Source: an uncultured Collinsella sp. (GTDB lineage Bacteria; Actinomycetota; Coriobacteriia; Coriobacteriales; Coriobacteriaceae). Taken from it: a stretch of 5,360 nt of DNA. Positions within the stretch are counted from its first letter, which is position 1. The number at the start of each line of letters is the position of its first letter. The DNA lies in the NCBI GenBank assembly GCA_902468045.1, contig CABQXG010000114.1, positions 1-5,360 of the forward strand, written 5' to 3'. This document shows positions 1 to 5,189 of this stretch, in pieces. Both the position numbers and the translations under genes were made by a program. Below the pieces are notes generated by a model. It did no database searches and had not been told where the DNA came from. It was given only the letters and a program-made list of their open reading frames with translations.

Positions 1-676
1 CCCTCCTCCTCCATCTGGGCTTGCGGGCCTCGGCCTCGACGAGCCCCTCGAGCCGCGCCTTCTCCTCCGCCGCCCGCCTGACCGCGTCGACGTAGTAGGC
101 GAGCACGTCGTTGTCGGCCCCCTCCGCGAACCTAATCGACTCGATCCAGGACCAGTGCGCCCGGGTCCAGTTGCCCTTCCTGCGGCCGGTGGGCGTCCTC
201 TCGTCGAAGGCGAGCCCGTGCCTGAGCAGGAACTTGGAGAGCCGCTGCTTCGCGCGCGAGAGGTCGTCCCTCGCGTCCTCGAGCGCCCTGGTCAGGTCGC
301 GGGCGGCCTCGCACTCGTCGTCGGGGACCCACACCTCGACGACGTTGCCGACCGACAGCATGCGGGCGAGGAACTCGGCGTCGTTGCGGTCGTTCTTCCT
401 GCGCCTGTCCGCGCTGGGCTTGATCATCTTCGAGACGGCGCCGACCACGCAGTCGACCCCGAGGCCGGAAAGCCTCTTCTGCAGGTCGAAGCCCGTGACC
501 CCGGACTCGTACACGCACCTGGCCTTTGGGTCCACGGACCGCACCCACTCCGCGACTGCCCCGGCGTCGTAGCCGAAGGTCGCGCAGCGCACCTCCCCGG
601 TCATGACGTCGAGGGAGACTGCCTTTATCGAGCGGGCGTGGACGTCGAGGCCGACGAAGGTGGTAGTATCGAGCAT
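1..676 (-). CDS. IS110-family transposase (DEDD recombinase), N-terminal part, cut by window edge
   Basis: This frame is open from the ATG at 676-674 to the left edge, giving 225 codons without a stop; the C-terminal part lies outside the window. It reads as the RuvC-like N-terminal domain (DEDD_Tnp_IS110) of an IS110-family transposase. The four acidic catalytic residues are recognisable: D11 in GLDVHA, E57 in VYESGVTGF, and D96 and D99 in KNDRNDAEFLARML. Residues about 120-160 are charged and helical, probably coiled coil, followed by the family-like stretch NWTRAHWSWIESIRF (169-183). IS110 enzymes cut and paste DNA through a circular intermediate, guided by a bridge RNA. Full members are usually 300-450 residues, so the missing part should hold the Transposase_20 domain with its catalytic serine. 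The start at 676 is chosen for the GGAAGGGG Shine-Dalgarno just upstream; an in-frame ATG at 691 lacks one. Third codon positions are almost all G or C, more extreme than in the neighbouring genes, which suggests transfer. Confidence 0.93.
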   Translation of the reverse strand, partial: MLDTTTFVGLDVHARSIKAVSLDVMTGEVRCATFGYDAGAVAEWVRSVDPKARCVYESGVTGFDLQKRLSGLGVDCVVGAVSKMIKPSADRRRKNDRNDAEFLARMLSVGNVVEVWVPDDECEAARDLTRALEDARDDLSRAKQRLSKFLLRHGLAFDERTPTGRRKGNWTRAHWSWIESIRFAEGADNDVLAYYVDAVRRAAEEKARLEGLVEAEARKPRWRRR

Positions 677-774
677 GGGAGCCCCTTCCATGAATGCGGC
701 GTGGCCGCCACGGTTGGATTAGACACTCACCATTGTCGGCCTAATCCGCGGTCTTTCATGCAGCAGGGGCTCTC
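677..774 (-). ncRNA. Candidate IS110 bridge RNA segment or structured transposase leader
   Basis: About 98 bases directly upstream of the transposase ATG fold, on the minus strand, into an enclosed multi-branch structure. An outer stem pairs 766-774 with 677-685 (9 pairs, one A-C mismatch). A 5x3 internal loop (761-765 against 686-688) follows, then a perfect 6-pair stem CATGAA/TTCATG (755-760 with 689-694). Inside it lie a 7-pair hairpin GGATTAG/CTAATCC (741-747 with 716-722) with an 18-base loop, and a 5-pair hairpin CGTGG/CCACG (708-712 with 700-704) with a CGG loop. In IS110-group elements such as IS621, the long non-coding left end upstream of the transposase encodes the bridge RNA, whose internal loops pair with donor and target DNA. 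Position and structure fit that; no sequence homology is claimed. A longer RNA reaching toward 860 is possible. An alternative is a cis-acting leader that controls translation. Confidence 0.4.
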
Positions 775-870
775 AATGTTTTTATGTCCTGCTCATATCG
801 TCTCTGCCGGCAGTTTGGGACACTCCTTGCTTCAAGAGGCTGGCGTGCGTCAACCTATTCTCGTTGCAGT

Positions 871-906
871 AAAAAAACCGCCCCGTTCTTGGTTGAGGAC
901 GGGGCG
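871..906 (-). terminator. Rho-independent terminator of pepT
   Basis: On the minus strand CGCCCCGT (906-899) pairs perfectly with ACGGGGCG (886-879), with a 12-base loop, and a run of seven T follows at 877-871. It begins 30 bases after the pepT stop codon, in the right orientation. It also shields the insertion sequence beyond it from pepT read-through. Confidence 0.93.
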
Positions 907-935
907 ATTCGTCTTTTGGACTTGTGCAGCCAGGC

Positions 936-2183
936 TTATGCAAAGCGGGCGACGAGCTCCTGGAGCACGTCGGTCATCTTGACGAGCGAACTGACCGGGA
1001 CGAACTCGTTGACGCCGTGGTAGCAATAGCCGCCGGTGGAAAGGTTGGGGCAGGGCAGACCGCGGAACGACAGCTGAGCGCCGTCGGTGCCGCCGCGAAT
1101 CGGCAGCACTTGGGGCTCAACGCCGCAGGCAAGGTAGGCTTCCTTGGCAACATCAATAAGCTCGGGATAGTCACGAACGATCTCGGCCATATTTCGATAC
1201 TGCTGCTTAATCTCGACCGTCACGCGCTCCTCACCCAGACGCTGGTTGAGCATCGAGGTGGCGGCATCAACAAGGTCGAGTTTCTGCTGGAACTTGGCGG
1301 CGTCATGGTCGCGGACGATATAGCGCGCTGTGGCGTGATCGACGGTCGCAGATACACCCTCAAGGTGATAAAAGCCCTCGTAGCCTTCCGTATACTCCGG
1401 GCGCTGCGCGTAGGGGAGCAACGCGTTGAAGTCACAGAACAGATTGCCTGCGTTGACCATACGGCCCTTAGCGTCGCCCGGGTGGATGGACTGGCCCTCA
1501 AAGCGGACGGTCGCCTCGGCGGCGTTAAAGCACTCCCACTCCAGCTCGCCGATGGGGCCGCCGTCGACCGTGTAGGCGTACTTGCAGCCAAAGGTATCGA
1601 TATCCAACAGCTCGGCTCCGTGGCCGATCTCCTCGTCAGGGCAGAAGCAAATGCCGAGTGCGGGATGGGGCAGAGAAGGGTCCTGAGCGATACGCGCGAC
1701 AAGCGACATGATCTCGGCGACGCCTGCCTTGTCGTCCGCGCCCAGCAGCGTGGTGCCATCGCTGCAGACCAGGTCCTCACCCGCGAGGTCATTCAGGGCG
1801 GGAAGCTTGGCGGTACTCATGGCAACGGGCTTACCGTCAACCGTGCCGCAGACCAGGTCGCCGCCTTCGTAGTGTACGATGTGCGGCTTCACGCCGGCGC
1901 CCGGTGCAACTTCGGTGGTGTCGAGATGGGCGATCAGGCCCAGGGCGGGCTTGTCCTCAGCGCCCGCACTTGCGGGGATATGCGCGCAGACATAGGCGTG
2001 CTCGGTCACGTGGGCATCTTCCGCACCAAGCTCGCGCAGCTCTTCAGCCAGCACGTTGGCAAGGTCAAACTGAACGGCGCTCGAGGGTACCTGGTCGCAG
2101 TTTGCATCCTCGGACTGCGTGTTGATCTGGACGTAGCGCAAAAAGCGTTCGAGGACATCGGGGCTCGTGGTGGTGTTTTCCAT
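936..2183 (-). CDS. pepT: Peptidase T (tripeptide aminopeptidase, M20 family)
   Basis: The gene encodes 415 residues; E. coli PepT has 408. PepT is a cytoplasmic di-zinc aminopeptidase that removes the N-terminal residue of tripeptides. The family's metal and catalytic residues are all visible: H86 and D88 in AHLDTTEVAPG, D150 in LLGADDKAGVAEIM, the E184-E185 pair in CPDEEIGHGA, D207 in AYTVDGGPIGELEWE, and H389 in YCYHGVNEFVPV. The substrate-side motif IRGGTDGAQLSFRGLPCPN is also present. Residues from about 210 to 320 would form the lid/dimerisation domain inserted in the catalytic domain. The frame is open 32 codons further upstream, to 2279. The ATG at 2183 is preferred because GGAG lies 8 bases before it, the protein then begins like other PepT proteins (MENTTTSPDVLERFLRYV), and the longer version would run through the promoter region of the divergent gene. 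It is transcribed alone, with its own terminator downstream. Confidence 0.96.
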   Translation of the reverse strand: MENTTTSPDVLERFLRYVQINTQSEDANCDQVPSSAVQFDLANVLAEELRELGAEDAHVTEHAYVCAHIPASAGAEDKPALGLIAHLDTTEVAPGAGVKPHIVHYEGGDLVCGTVDGKPVAMSTAKLPALNDLAGEDLVCSDGTTLLGADDKAGVAEIMSLVARIAQDPSLPHPALGICFCPDEEIGHGAELLDIDTFGCKYAYTVDGGPIGELEWECFNAAEATVRFEGQSIHPGDAKGRMVNAGNLFCDFNALLPYAQRPEYTEGYEGFYHLEGVSATVDHATARYIVRDHDAAKFQQKLDLVDAATSMLNQRLGEERVTVEIKQQYRNMAEIVRDYPELIDVAKEAYLACGVEPQVLPIRGGTDGAQLSFRGLPCPNLSTGGYCYHGVNEFVPVSSLVKMTDVLQELVARFA

Positions 2184-2221
2184 AAAGACCGCTCCAATCT
2201 TGGTCGTCGTGTGCAACAAGA

Positions 2222-2230
2222 ACTCTAGCA
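2222..2230 (-). promoter_or_regulatory. Possible extended -10 of the pepT promoter
   Basis: The minus strand reads TGC followed by TAGAGT, an extended -10 shape with four of six matches to TATAAT. It would start a transcript near 2215, leaving a leader of about 30 bases before the preferred pepT start. No good -35 hexamer is present at the usual spacing; the palindrome at 2232-2249 lies across that place. Confidence 0.3.
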
Positions 2231-2231
2231 C

Positions 2232-2249
2232 GGTATGCCACGGCATACC
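2232..2249. promoter_or_regulatory. Perfect palindrome in the pepT/regulator divergent region, likely operator
   Basis: GGTATGCC and GGCATACC form perfect 8-base inverted arms separated by AC. It is the only strong inverted repeat in the 120 bases between the pepT start and the regulator start. It lies just upstream of -10-like hexamers on both strands, so a bound dimer could block both promoters. DtxR/MntR proteins bind palindromes of about this length as dimers, and such regulators often control themselves, which makes the adjacent regulator the natural candidate. The sequence is not the classical DtxR box or the Bacillus MntR box, so the assignment rests on position and symmetry. Confidence 0.55.
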
Positions 2250-2266
2250 ACGACGCTTGGATGGGG

Positions 2267-2272
2267 TAGAAT
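2267..2272 (+). promoter_or_regulatory. Possible -10 of the regulator/methyltransferase operon
   Basis: TAGAAT matches TATAAT at five of six positions and would place the transcript start near 2279, about 25 bases before the regulator's ATG. The -35 region at 17-base spacing (2244-2249) has no TTGACA-like hexamer and coincides with the right arm of the palindrome. Confidence 0.4.
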
Positions 2273-2303
2273 CAGCCATTGAATGCAGAAGGGACGGAAG
2301 ATC

Positions 2304-2726
2304 ATGGATACGACAAATAGCTCGCGCGAACTACATCTGACGGTGGCGAACGAAGACTACTTGGAGTGCATGGTTCGCATTGAAAGCGAAGAGGGGGAAA
2401 CCAACGGCGTGCGATCGGTCGACATCGCGCAGCGCCTTGGCGTCTCCAAGGCATCGGTCAATAAAGCGGTTTCGGCGCTCAAGGCATCCGAGCTTGTCGA
2501 GCAATCGCACTACGGCAAGGTAATCCTGACCGATCGCGGTCGCGAGGTTGGCACGGCTATCTGGTACCGTCATCGCCTCATCCGCACGTTTTTGGTTCAG
2601 GAGCTCGGTGTCGAATTTGAGCGAGCCGATTCCGAGGCCTGCATGATGGAGCATGCGCTATCCGAGGACACGATGAGCCGCTGGCTCGCCTATCTCGAAA
2701 AGCAGGGAATCAGCGTCGAGGAATAG
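2304..2726 (+). CDS. DtxR/MntR-family metal-dependent transcriptional regulator, short form
   Basis: The protein has 140 residues, close to B. subtilis MntR (142), so it lacks the SH3-like third domain of DtxR/IdeR. Residues about 10-75 form the N-terminal winged helix: NEDYLECM in helix 1, SVDIAQRLGVSKASVNKAVSAL as helix-turn-helix (38-59), and the wing around VEQSHYGKVILTDRG (65-79). Residues 80-140 form the dimerisation and metal-binding helices. Likely metal ligands by family alignment are D18, E21, H90, E111, C113, E116 and H117. The family binds DNA when loaded with Mn(II) or Fe(II) and represses transcription. The ATG at 2304 is chosen over an in-frame ATG at 2283 because AAGGGA (2289-2294) lies 9 bases before it, while 2283 has no ribosome binding site. 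The gene is divergent from pepT, and its stop is 10 bases before the methyltransferase start. The metal sensed is not determinable here, so no symbol is given. Confidence 0.9.
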   Translation: MDTTNSSRELHLTVANEDYLECMVRIESEEGETNGVRSVDIAQRLGVSKASVNKAVSALKASELVEQSHYGKVILTDRGREVGTAIWYRHRLIRTFLVQELGVEFERADSEACMMEHALSEDTMSRWLAYLEKQGISVEE

Positions 2727-2736
2727 CGGGATATAT

Positions 2737-3630
2737 ATGGATACGAGTTATTACAACCGCTTTGGTGCCGAGGAACTTACGCGCCGCTTGTCGAGCGAGA
2801 CCTTGTTGGCGCAGGGCCCCATGGGCAGTGTTCTGTTGAGTGAGTACGATGCCGCCGACATTCCACCGGCGTTTTGGAATCTGGCAGAGCCGCAGACCGT
2901 TTCTCGTATCCATCGCTTGTATGTCGCCGCCGGCGCGCAGGTGCTCATTACCAACACCTTTCAGGCATCGAGCTATGCCCTCAAGCACGACCAGATTGCG
3001 CCGTCCGTGGCGGAGGTCAATCGCGGGGCCGTCGACGATGCCCGCCAGGCGCACCCTCAGCTGCTGCTAGGCTCGATGGGCCCGATCGGTATTGAGTGGT
3101 TTGCCGAGGACTCTGCCGAGTATCGTGAAATCCGAGGCATTGCGCGCGAACAGGCGCACGCCTTGCTCAACGCCGGCGTTGACGGTCTGCTGATCGAGAC
3201 GGTGACGTCTATCCGTAATTTGCAGCCCATGCTTGCCGGCGCCCGAGATGCCGCCGATGGCATGCCTGTTCTGGTGAGTTTTGTCGTTGACGATAAAGGC
3301 GACCTGTTGGGCGATGGCCTCAACATCGAGGCAGCCGTTTTGTACGCCGAAAAACACGGCGCAAATTCGGTTGGTGTTAATTGCTGTTCGCTTGCGGCCG
3401 CGAACGCGGCGGTGCCCAGGATGGTTGCATCGGCGACTACTCCCGTCACGGTGCGTCCCAACGTAGGCGATCCGGTCCAGACTCAGGATGGCCCCGTATG
3501 GCACGAGAACCCCGAAGCTTTCGCGCGCGCATGCATCGAATGGAGGCATGCCGGTGCCGCAATGGTGGGCAGTTGCTGTGGAACCACGGCAATCACTACG
3601 GCCGCGATGGCCGAGGCGCTCGATATATAA
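2737..3630 (+). CDS. Homocysteine S-methyltransferase family protein (zinc-dependent)
   Basis: The gene encodes 297 residues forming one homocysteine S-methyltransferase barrel (PF02574), the fold of the MetH N-terminal module, MmuM and BHMT. Three zinc ligands are visible at the expected places: C216 in GVNCC, and C280 and C281 in GSCCGTT. Other family signatures are QGPMGS (26-31, in place of the usual DG-type loop), LITNTFQAS (70-78), GSMGP, and the LLIETV segment. It moves a methyl group to homocysteine thiolate to make methionine. The donor (S-methylmethionine, betaine or other) cannot be told from sequence, and no folate or cobalamin domain is attached. It starts 10 bases after the regulator stop, with a weak GCGGG ribosome binding site 6 bases upstream, so it is probably cotranscribed and translationally coupled. 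It ends directly before a strong terminator. Some relatives act on selenohomocysteine or other thiols. Confidence 0.9.
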   Translation: MDTSYYNRFGAEELTRRLSSETLLAQGPMGSVLLSEYDAADIPPAFWNLAEPQTVSRIHRLYVAAGAQVLITNTFQASSYALKHDQIAPSVAEVNRGAVDDARQAHPQLLLGSMGPIGIEWFAEDSAEYREIRGIAREQAHALLNAGVDGLLIETVTSIRNLQPMLAGARDAADGMPVLVSFVVDDKGDLLGDGLNIEAAVLYAEKHGANSVGVNCCSLAAANAAVPRMVASATTPVTVRPNVGDPVQTQDGPVWHENPEAFARACIEWRHAGAAMVGSCCGTTAITTAAMAEALDI

Positions 3631-3635
3631 AGGGC

Positions 3636-3664
3636 AAACCGCTCCATACGGGGCGGTTTTTTTT
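3636..3664 (+). terminator. Rho-independent terminator of the regulator/methyltransferase operon
   Basis: AAACCGCTCC (3636-3645) pairs with GGGGCGGTTT (3650-3659) through ten pairs, including one G-U, around the loop ATAC. A run of eight T (3657-3664) follows. It begins 5 bases after the methyltransferase stop codon. Confidence 0.93.
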
Positions 3665-3670
3665 ATTGCT

Positions 3671-3733
3671 TGCATGTCCTCGGCAGCATTTGCCCAAATG
3701 GTGAATGCTGGTGCCGGCAGGTTGCCGAGTGCA
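3671..3733 (+). repeat. Nested inverted repeats between the operon terminator and the phosphohexomutase
   Basis: CTCGGCA (3679-3685) pairs with TGCCGAG (3723-3729), extended by TGCA (3671-3674) with TGCA (3730-3733) across a 4-base bulge. Nested inside, CAGCATT (3684-3690) pairs with AATGCTG (3704-3710), sharing its CA with the outer arm, and a TGCCGGCA palindrome occupies 3712-3719. As RNA this would be a three-way-like structure of about 63 bases. It could be a leader element of the downstream gene only if transcription starts before about 3670. No known riboswitch class is recognised, so it may equally be a structural remnant. Confidence 0.35.
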
Positions 3734-3739
3734 TGTTGC

Positions 3740-3749
3740 GGGTATACCC
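3740..3749. promoter_or_regulatory. Short perfect palindrome upstream of the phosphohexomutase
   Basis: GGGTATACCC is a perfect 10-base palindrome about 40 bases before the GTG start, a plausible operator or promoter position. It contains the same GGTAT/ATACC half-sites as the palindrome at 2232-2249 but without the inner bases. TATACC within it resembles a -10 (four of six), with TTGCCG upstream at a short 15-base spacing. Confidence 0.25.
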
Positions 3750-3775
3750 CATGCGTACCATGATCCAAACACTGT

Positions 3776-3780
3776 GAGGT
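3776..3780 (+). promoter_or_regulatory. Ribosome binding site fixing the GTG start of the phosphohexomutase
   Basis: GAGGT ends 8 bases before the GTG at 3789, a good Shine-Dalgarno match at a suitable distance. The ATG at 3705, which opens the same frame further upstream, has no such site and would add 28 residues unrelated to the family. Confidence 0.75.
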
Positions 3781-3788
3781 GTCTGCGC

Positions 3789-5189
3789 GTGTGCGCGATA
3801 ATTCATTTTGGAACTGACGGTTGGCGCGCTCGCGTCGATGAGGACTTCACTGCCGATAACGTTGCCCGTATCGCCGATGCCGTCGGCGAGTTGTGGCAAA
3901 AGACCAATCCGGGCAAAACGGTATATATAGGGTTCGACACCCGGCCCCTGGCGCGCGAGTTCGCTGAGCTTGCGGCGGGCGTGCTAGCAGCGCACGGGCT
4001 AGACGCCGTGCTCGCTTCGCGACCTGTCCCGACCCCTGCCCTTACGTGGGCGGCGGCTTATGACGGTGAGGCGTGCGGCGCGCTCATGGTGACGGGGTCC
4101 CATCATCCGCAGGGTTATCTGTGCCTCAAGATTCGCATGGGTGACGGCTCGACCGCCAACCAGGATGTCATCGAAGAGCTCGAAGAGACTATGGCTCCCG
4201 AGCCAATGGGGATCGAGGGGCAATATCGCACCGCGGATATCATTCCTGACTATATGCAGGCGGTGGCATCGTTTGTCGATGCCGAAGCCATCCGCGCCGC
4301 GCACTTGCGCGTGGTTGTCGATCCCATGGGCGGCGCAGCCCAGGGCTATCTAGCCGACTTGCTGCGCGAGCTTGGCGTTGAGGTGCACGAGATTCACGCC
4401 GGGCAGGTGTCTGATCAAGAAGATATCTGCCCCAACCCCGTTGAGCCTTGGGTGGACACTTGCGAGCGCACGGTTATCGAGGACGGAGCTTGCGCTGGCC
4501 TGGTGACCGACGGCGACGCCGACCGTATCGGCGCGGTTGACGAGCGCGGCAGATATATACATCCGCATCAGATCATGGCGCTCGTTTTGGGCGACTTGGT
4601 TCAATTTCGCAATTTGGAGGGGCGCGTCGTCGTCAATCTTTCATGCTCGACGCTCGTGCGTCGCATTGCCGAGGCGCTTGGCTGCCGCGTGACCGTCAAA
4701 CCAGTCGGTTTCAAATATATAGCGGCAGAGATGAAGAAGGGCGGCGTCCTCATGGGCGGCGAAGAAGCCGGTGGTATCGGCATCGCCGCGCATATGCCCG
4801 AGCGCGATGGAATCCTCGCCTGTCTGATTCTGTGTGAGCTTATGGCAAAGACGGACGCGCCTTTAGGCGTTCTGGTCGACCAACTCGAGGATAGTTTTGG
4901 TAAGACGAGTTACGGTCGACGCGATTTGCGCCTTGAGGCCGAAGATGCCGAAACGTTACGAACCCTGCTGCCGGGCGTAAACCCCAGGTCGATTTGTGGC
5001 AAGGTGCCGCAAAACGTTAGTCATATGGACGGCTTGCGTCTGTCATTCGAGGATGACACGTGGCTGCTGGTCCGTCCTAGCGGGACCGAACCAGTGGTGC
5101 GCGTCTACGCCGAGGGGTTCTCGGTGGAAGAACGTGATGAGTTGCTCGATGCTGGCTGCGCTTTAGCTAGGGGGACGTATCCGCTTTAA
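3789..5189 (+). CDS. Alpha-D-phosphohexomutase (phosphoglucomutase/phosphomannomutase family)
   Basis: The protein has 466 residues, within the range of the PGM/PMM/GlmM group. It interconverts hexose 1-phosphate and 6-phosphate through a phosphoserine, feeding glycogen, nucleotide-sugar and envelope synthesis in the cytoplasm. The four active-site loops are in order: the phosphoserine loop TGSHHP with nucleophile S104; the magnesium loop DGDADR with D241, D243 and D245; the sugar loop GGEEAGG with E325 and E326; and the phosphate-binding loop RPSGTEP (R429-P435). The N-terminus IIHFGTDGWRARVDEDF is typical. In P. aeruginosa AlgC the first loop is TGSHNP, so the asparagine is replaced by H106 here. 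Start is GTG 3789, supported by GAGGT upstream. It is preceded by another operon's terminator and so is probably transcribed separately. The exact sugar (glucose, mannose or glucosamine) is uncertain; the GGEE-type sugar loop leans toward glucose or mannose phosphates. Confidence 0.92.
   Translation: MCAIIHFGTDGWRARVDEDFTADNVARIADAVGELWQKTNPGKTVYIGFDTRPLAREFAELAAGVLAAHGLDAVLASRPVPTPALTWAAAYDGEACGALMVTGSHHPQGYLCLKIRMGDGSTANQDVIEELEETMAPEPMGIEGQYRTADIIPDYMQAVASFVDAEAIRAAHLRVVVDPMGGAAQGYLADLLRELGVEVHEIHAGQVSDQEDICPNPVEPWVDTCERTVIEDGACAGLVTDGDADRIGAVDERGRYIHPHQIMALVLGDLVQFRNLEGRVVVNLSCSTLVRRIAEALGCRVTVKPVGFKYIAAEMKKGGVLMGGEEAGGIGIAAHMPERDGILACLILCELMAKTDAPLGVLVDQLEDSFGKTSYGRRDLRLEAEDAETLRTLLPGVNPRSICGKVPQNVSHMDGLRLSFEDDTWLLVRPSGTEPVVRVYAEGFSVEERDELLDAGCALARGTYPL

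Larger units (their letters stand above)
1..774 (-). mobile_element. IS110-family insertion sequence, 5' (left-end) portion, outer boundary unresolved
   Basis: The element is inferred from the transposase gene plus its structured 5' non-coding DNA. IS110-group elements lack obvious terminal inverted repeats and usually make no clear target duplication, so the true left end cannot be fixed from this sequence. It should lie somewhere between about 774 and the pepT terminator at 871. The outer coordinate given is only the end of the structured region. The element sits downstream of pepT in the same orientation, beyond pepT's terminator, so it does not interrupt any gene visible here. The right end is outside the window. 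Confidence 0.65.

Noticed and set aside
848..853. TTGACG on the minus strand as a -35 for the transposase
   Set aside because: No -10-like hexamer follows at 16-18 bases. In IS110 elements a promoter is often completed only in the circular form, so its absence here is not surprising.
155..982. Long plus-strand open frame opposite the transposase and its leader
   Set aside because: It is antisense to the recognisable DEDD transposase, has no ribosome binding site or recognisable domain, and is low-complexity in a way typical of GC-rich shadow frames.
924..2228. 434-codon plus-strand open frame
   Set aside because: It lies fully opposite pepT, whose metal ligands and length match the family; the antisense product resembles nothing.
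2184..2279. N-terminal extension of pepT from the ATG at 2279
   Set aside because: It adds 32 residues with no family counterpart, lacks a ribosome binding site and would run through the palindrome and -10-like sites of the divergent region.
3067..3768. 233-codon minus-strand open frame
   Set aside because: It is antisense to the homocysteine methyltransferase and crosses its terminator; no recognisable features.
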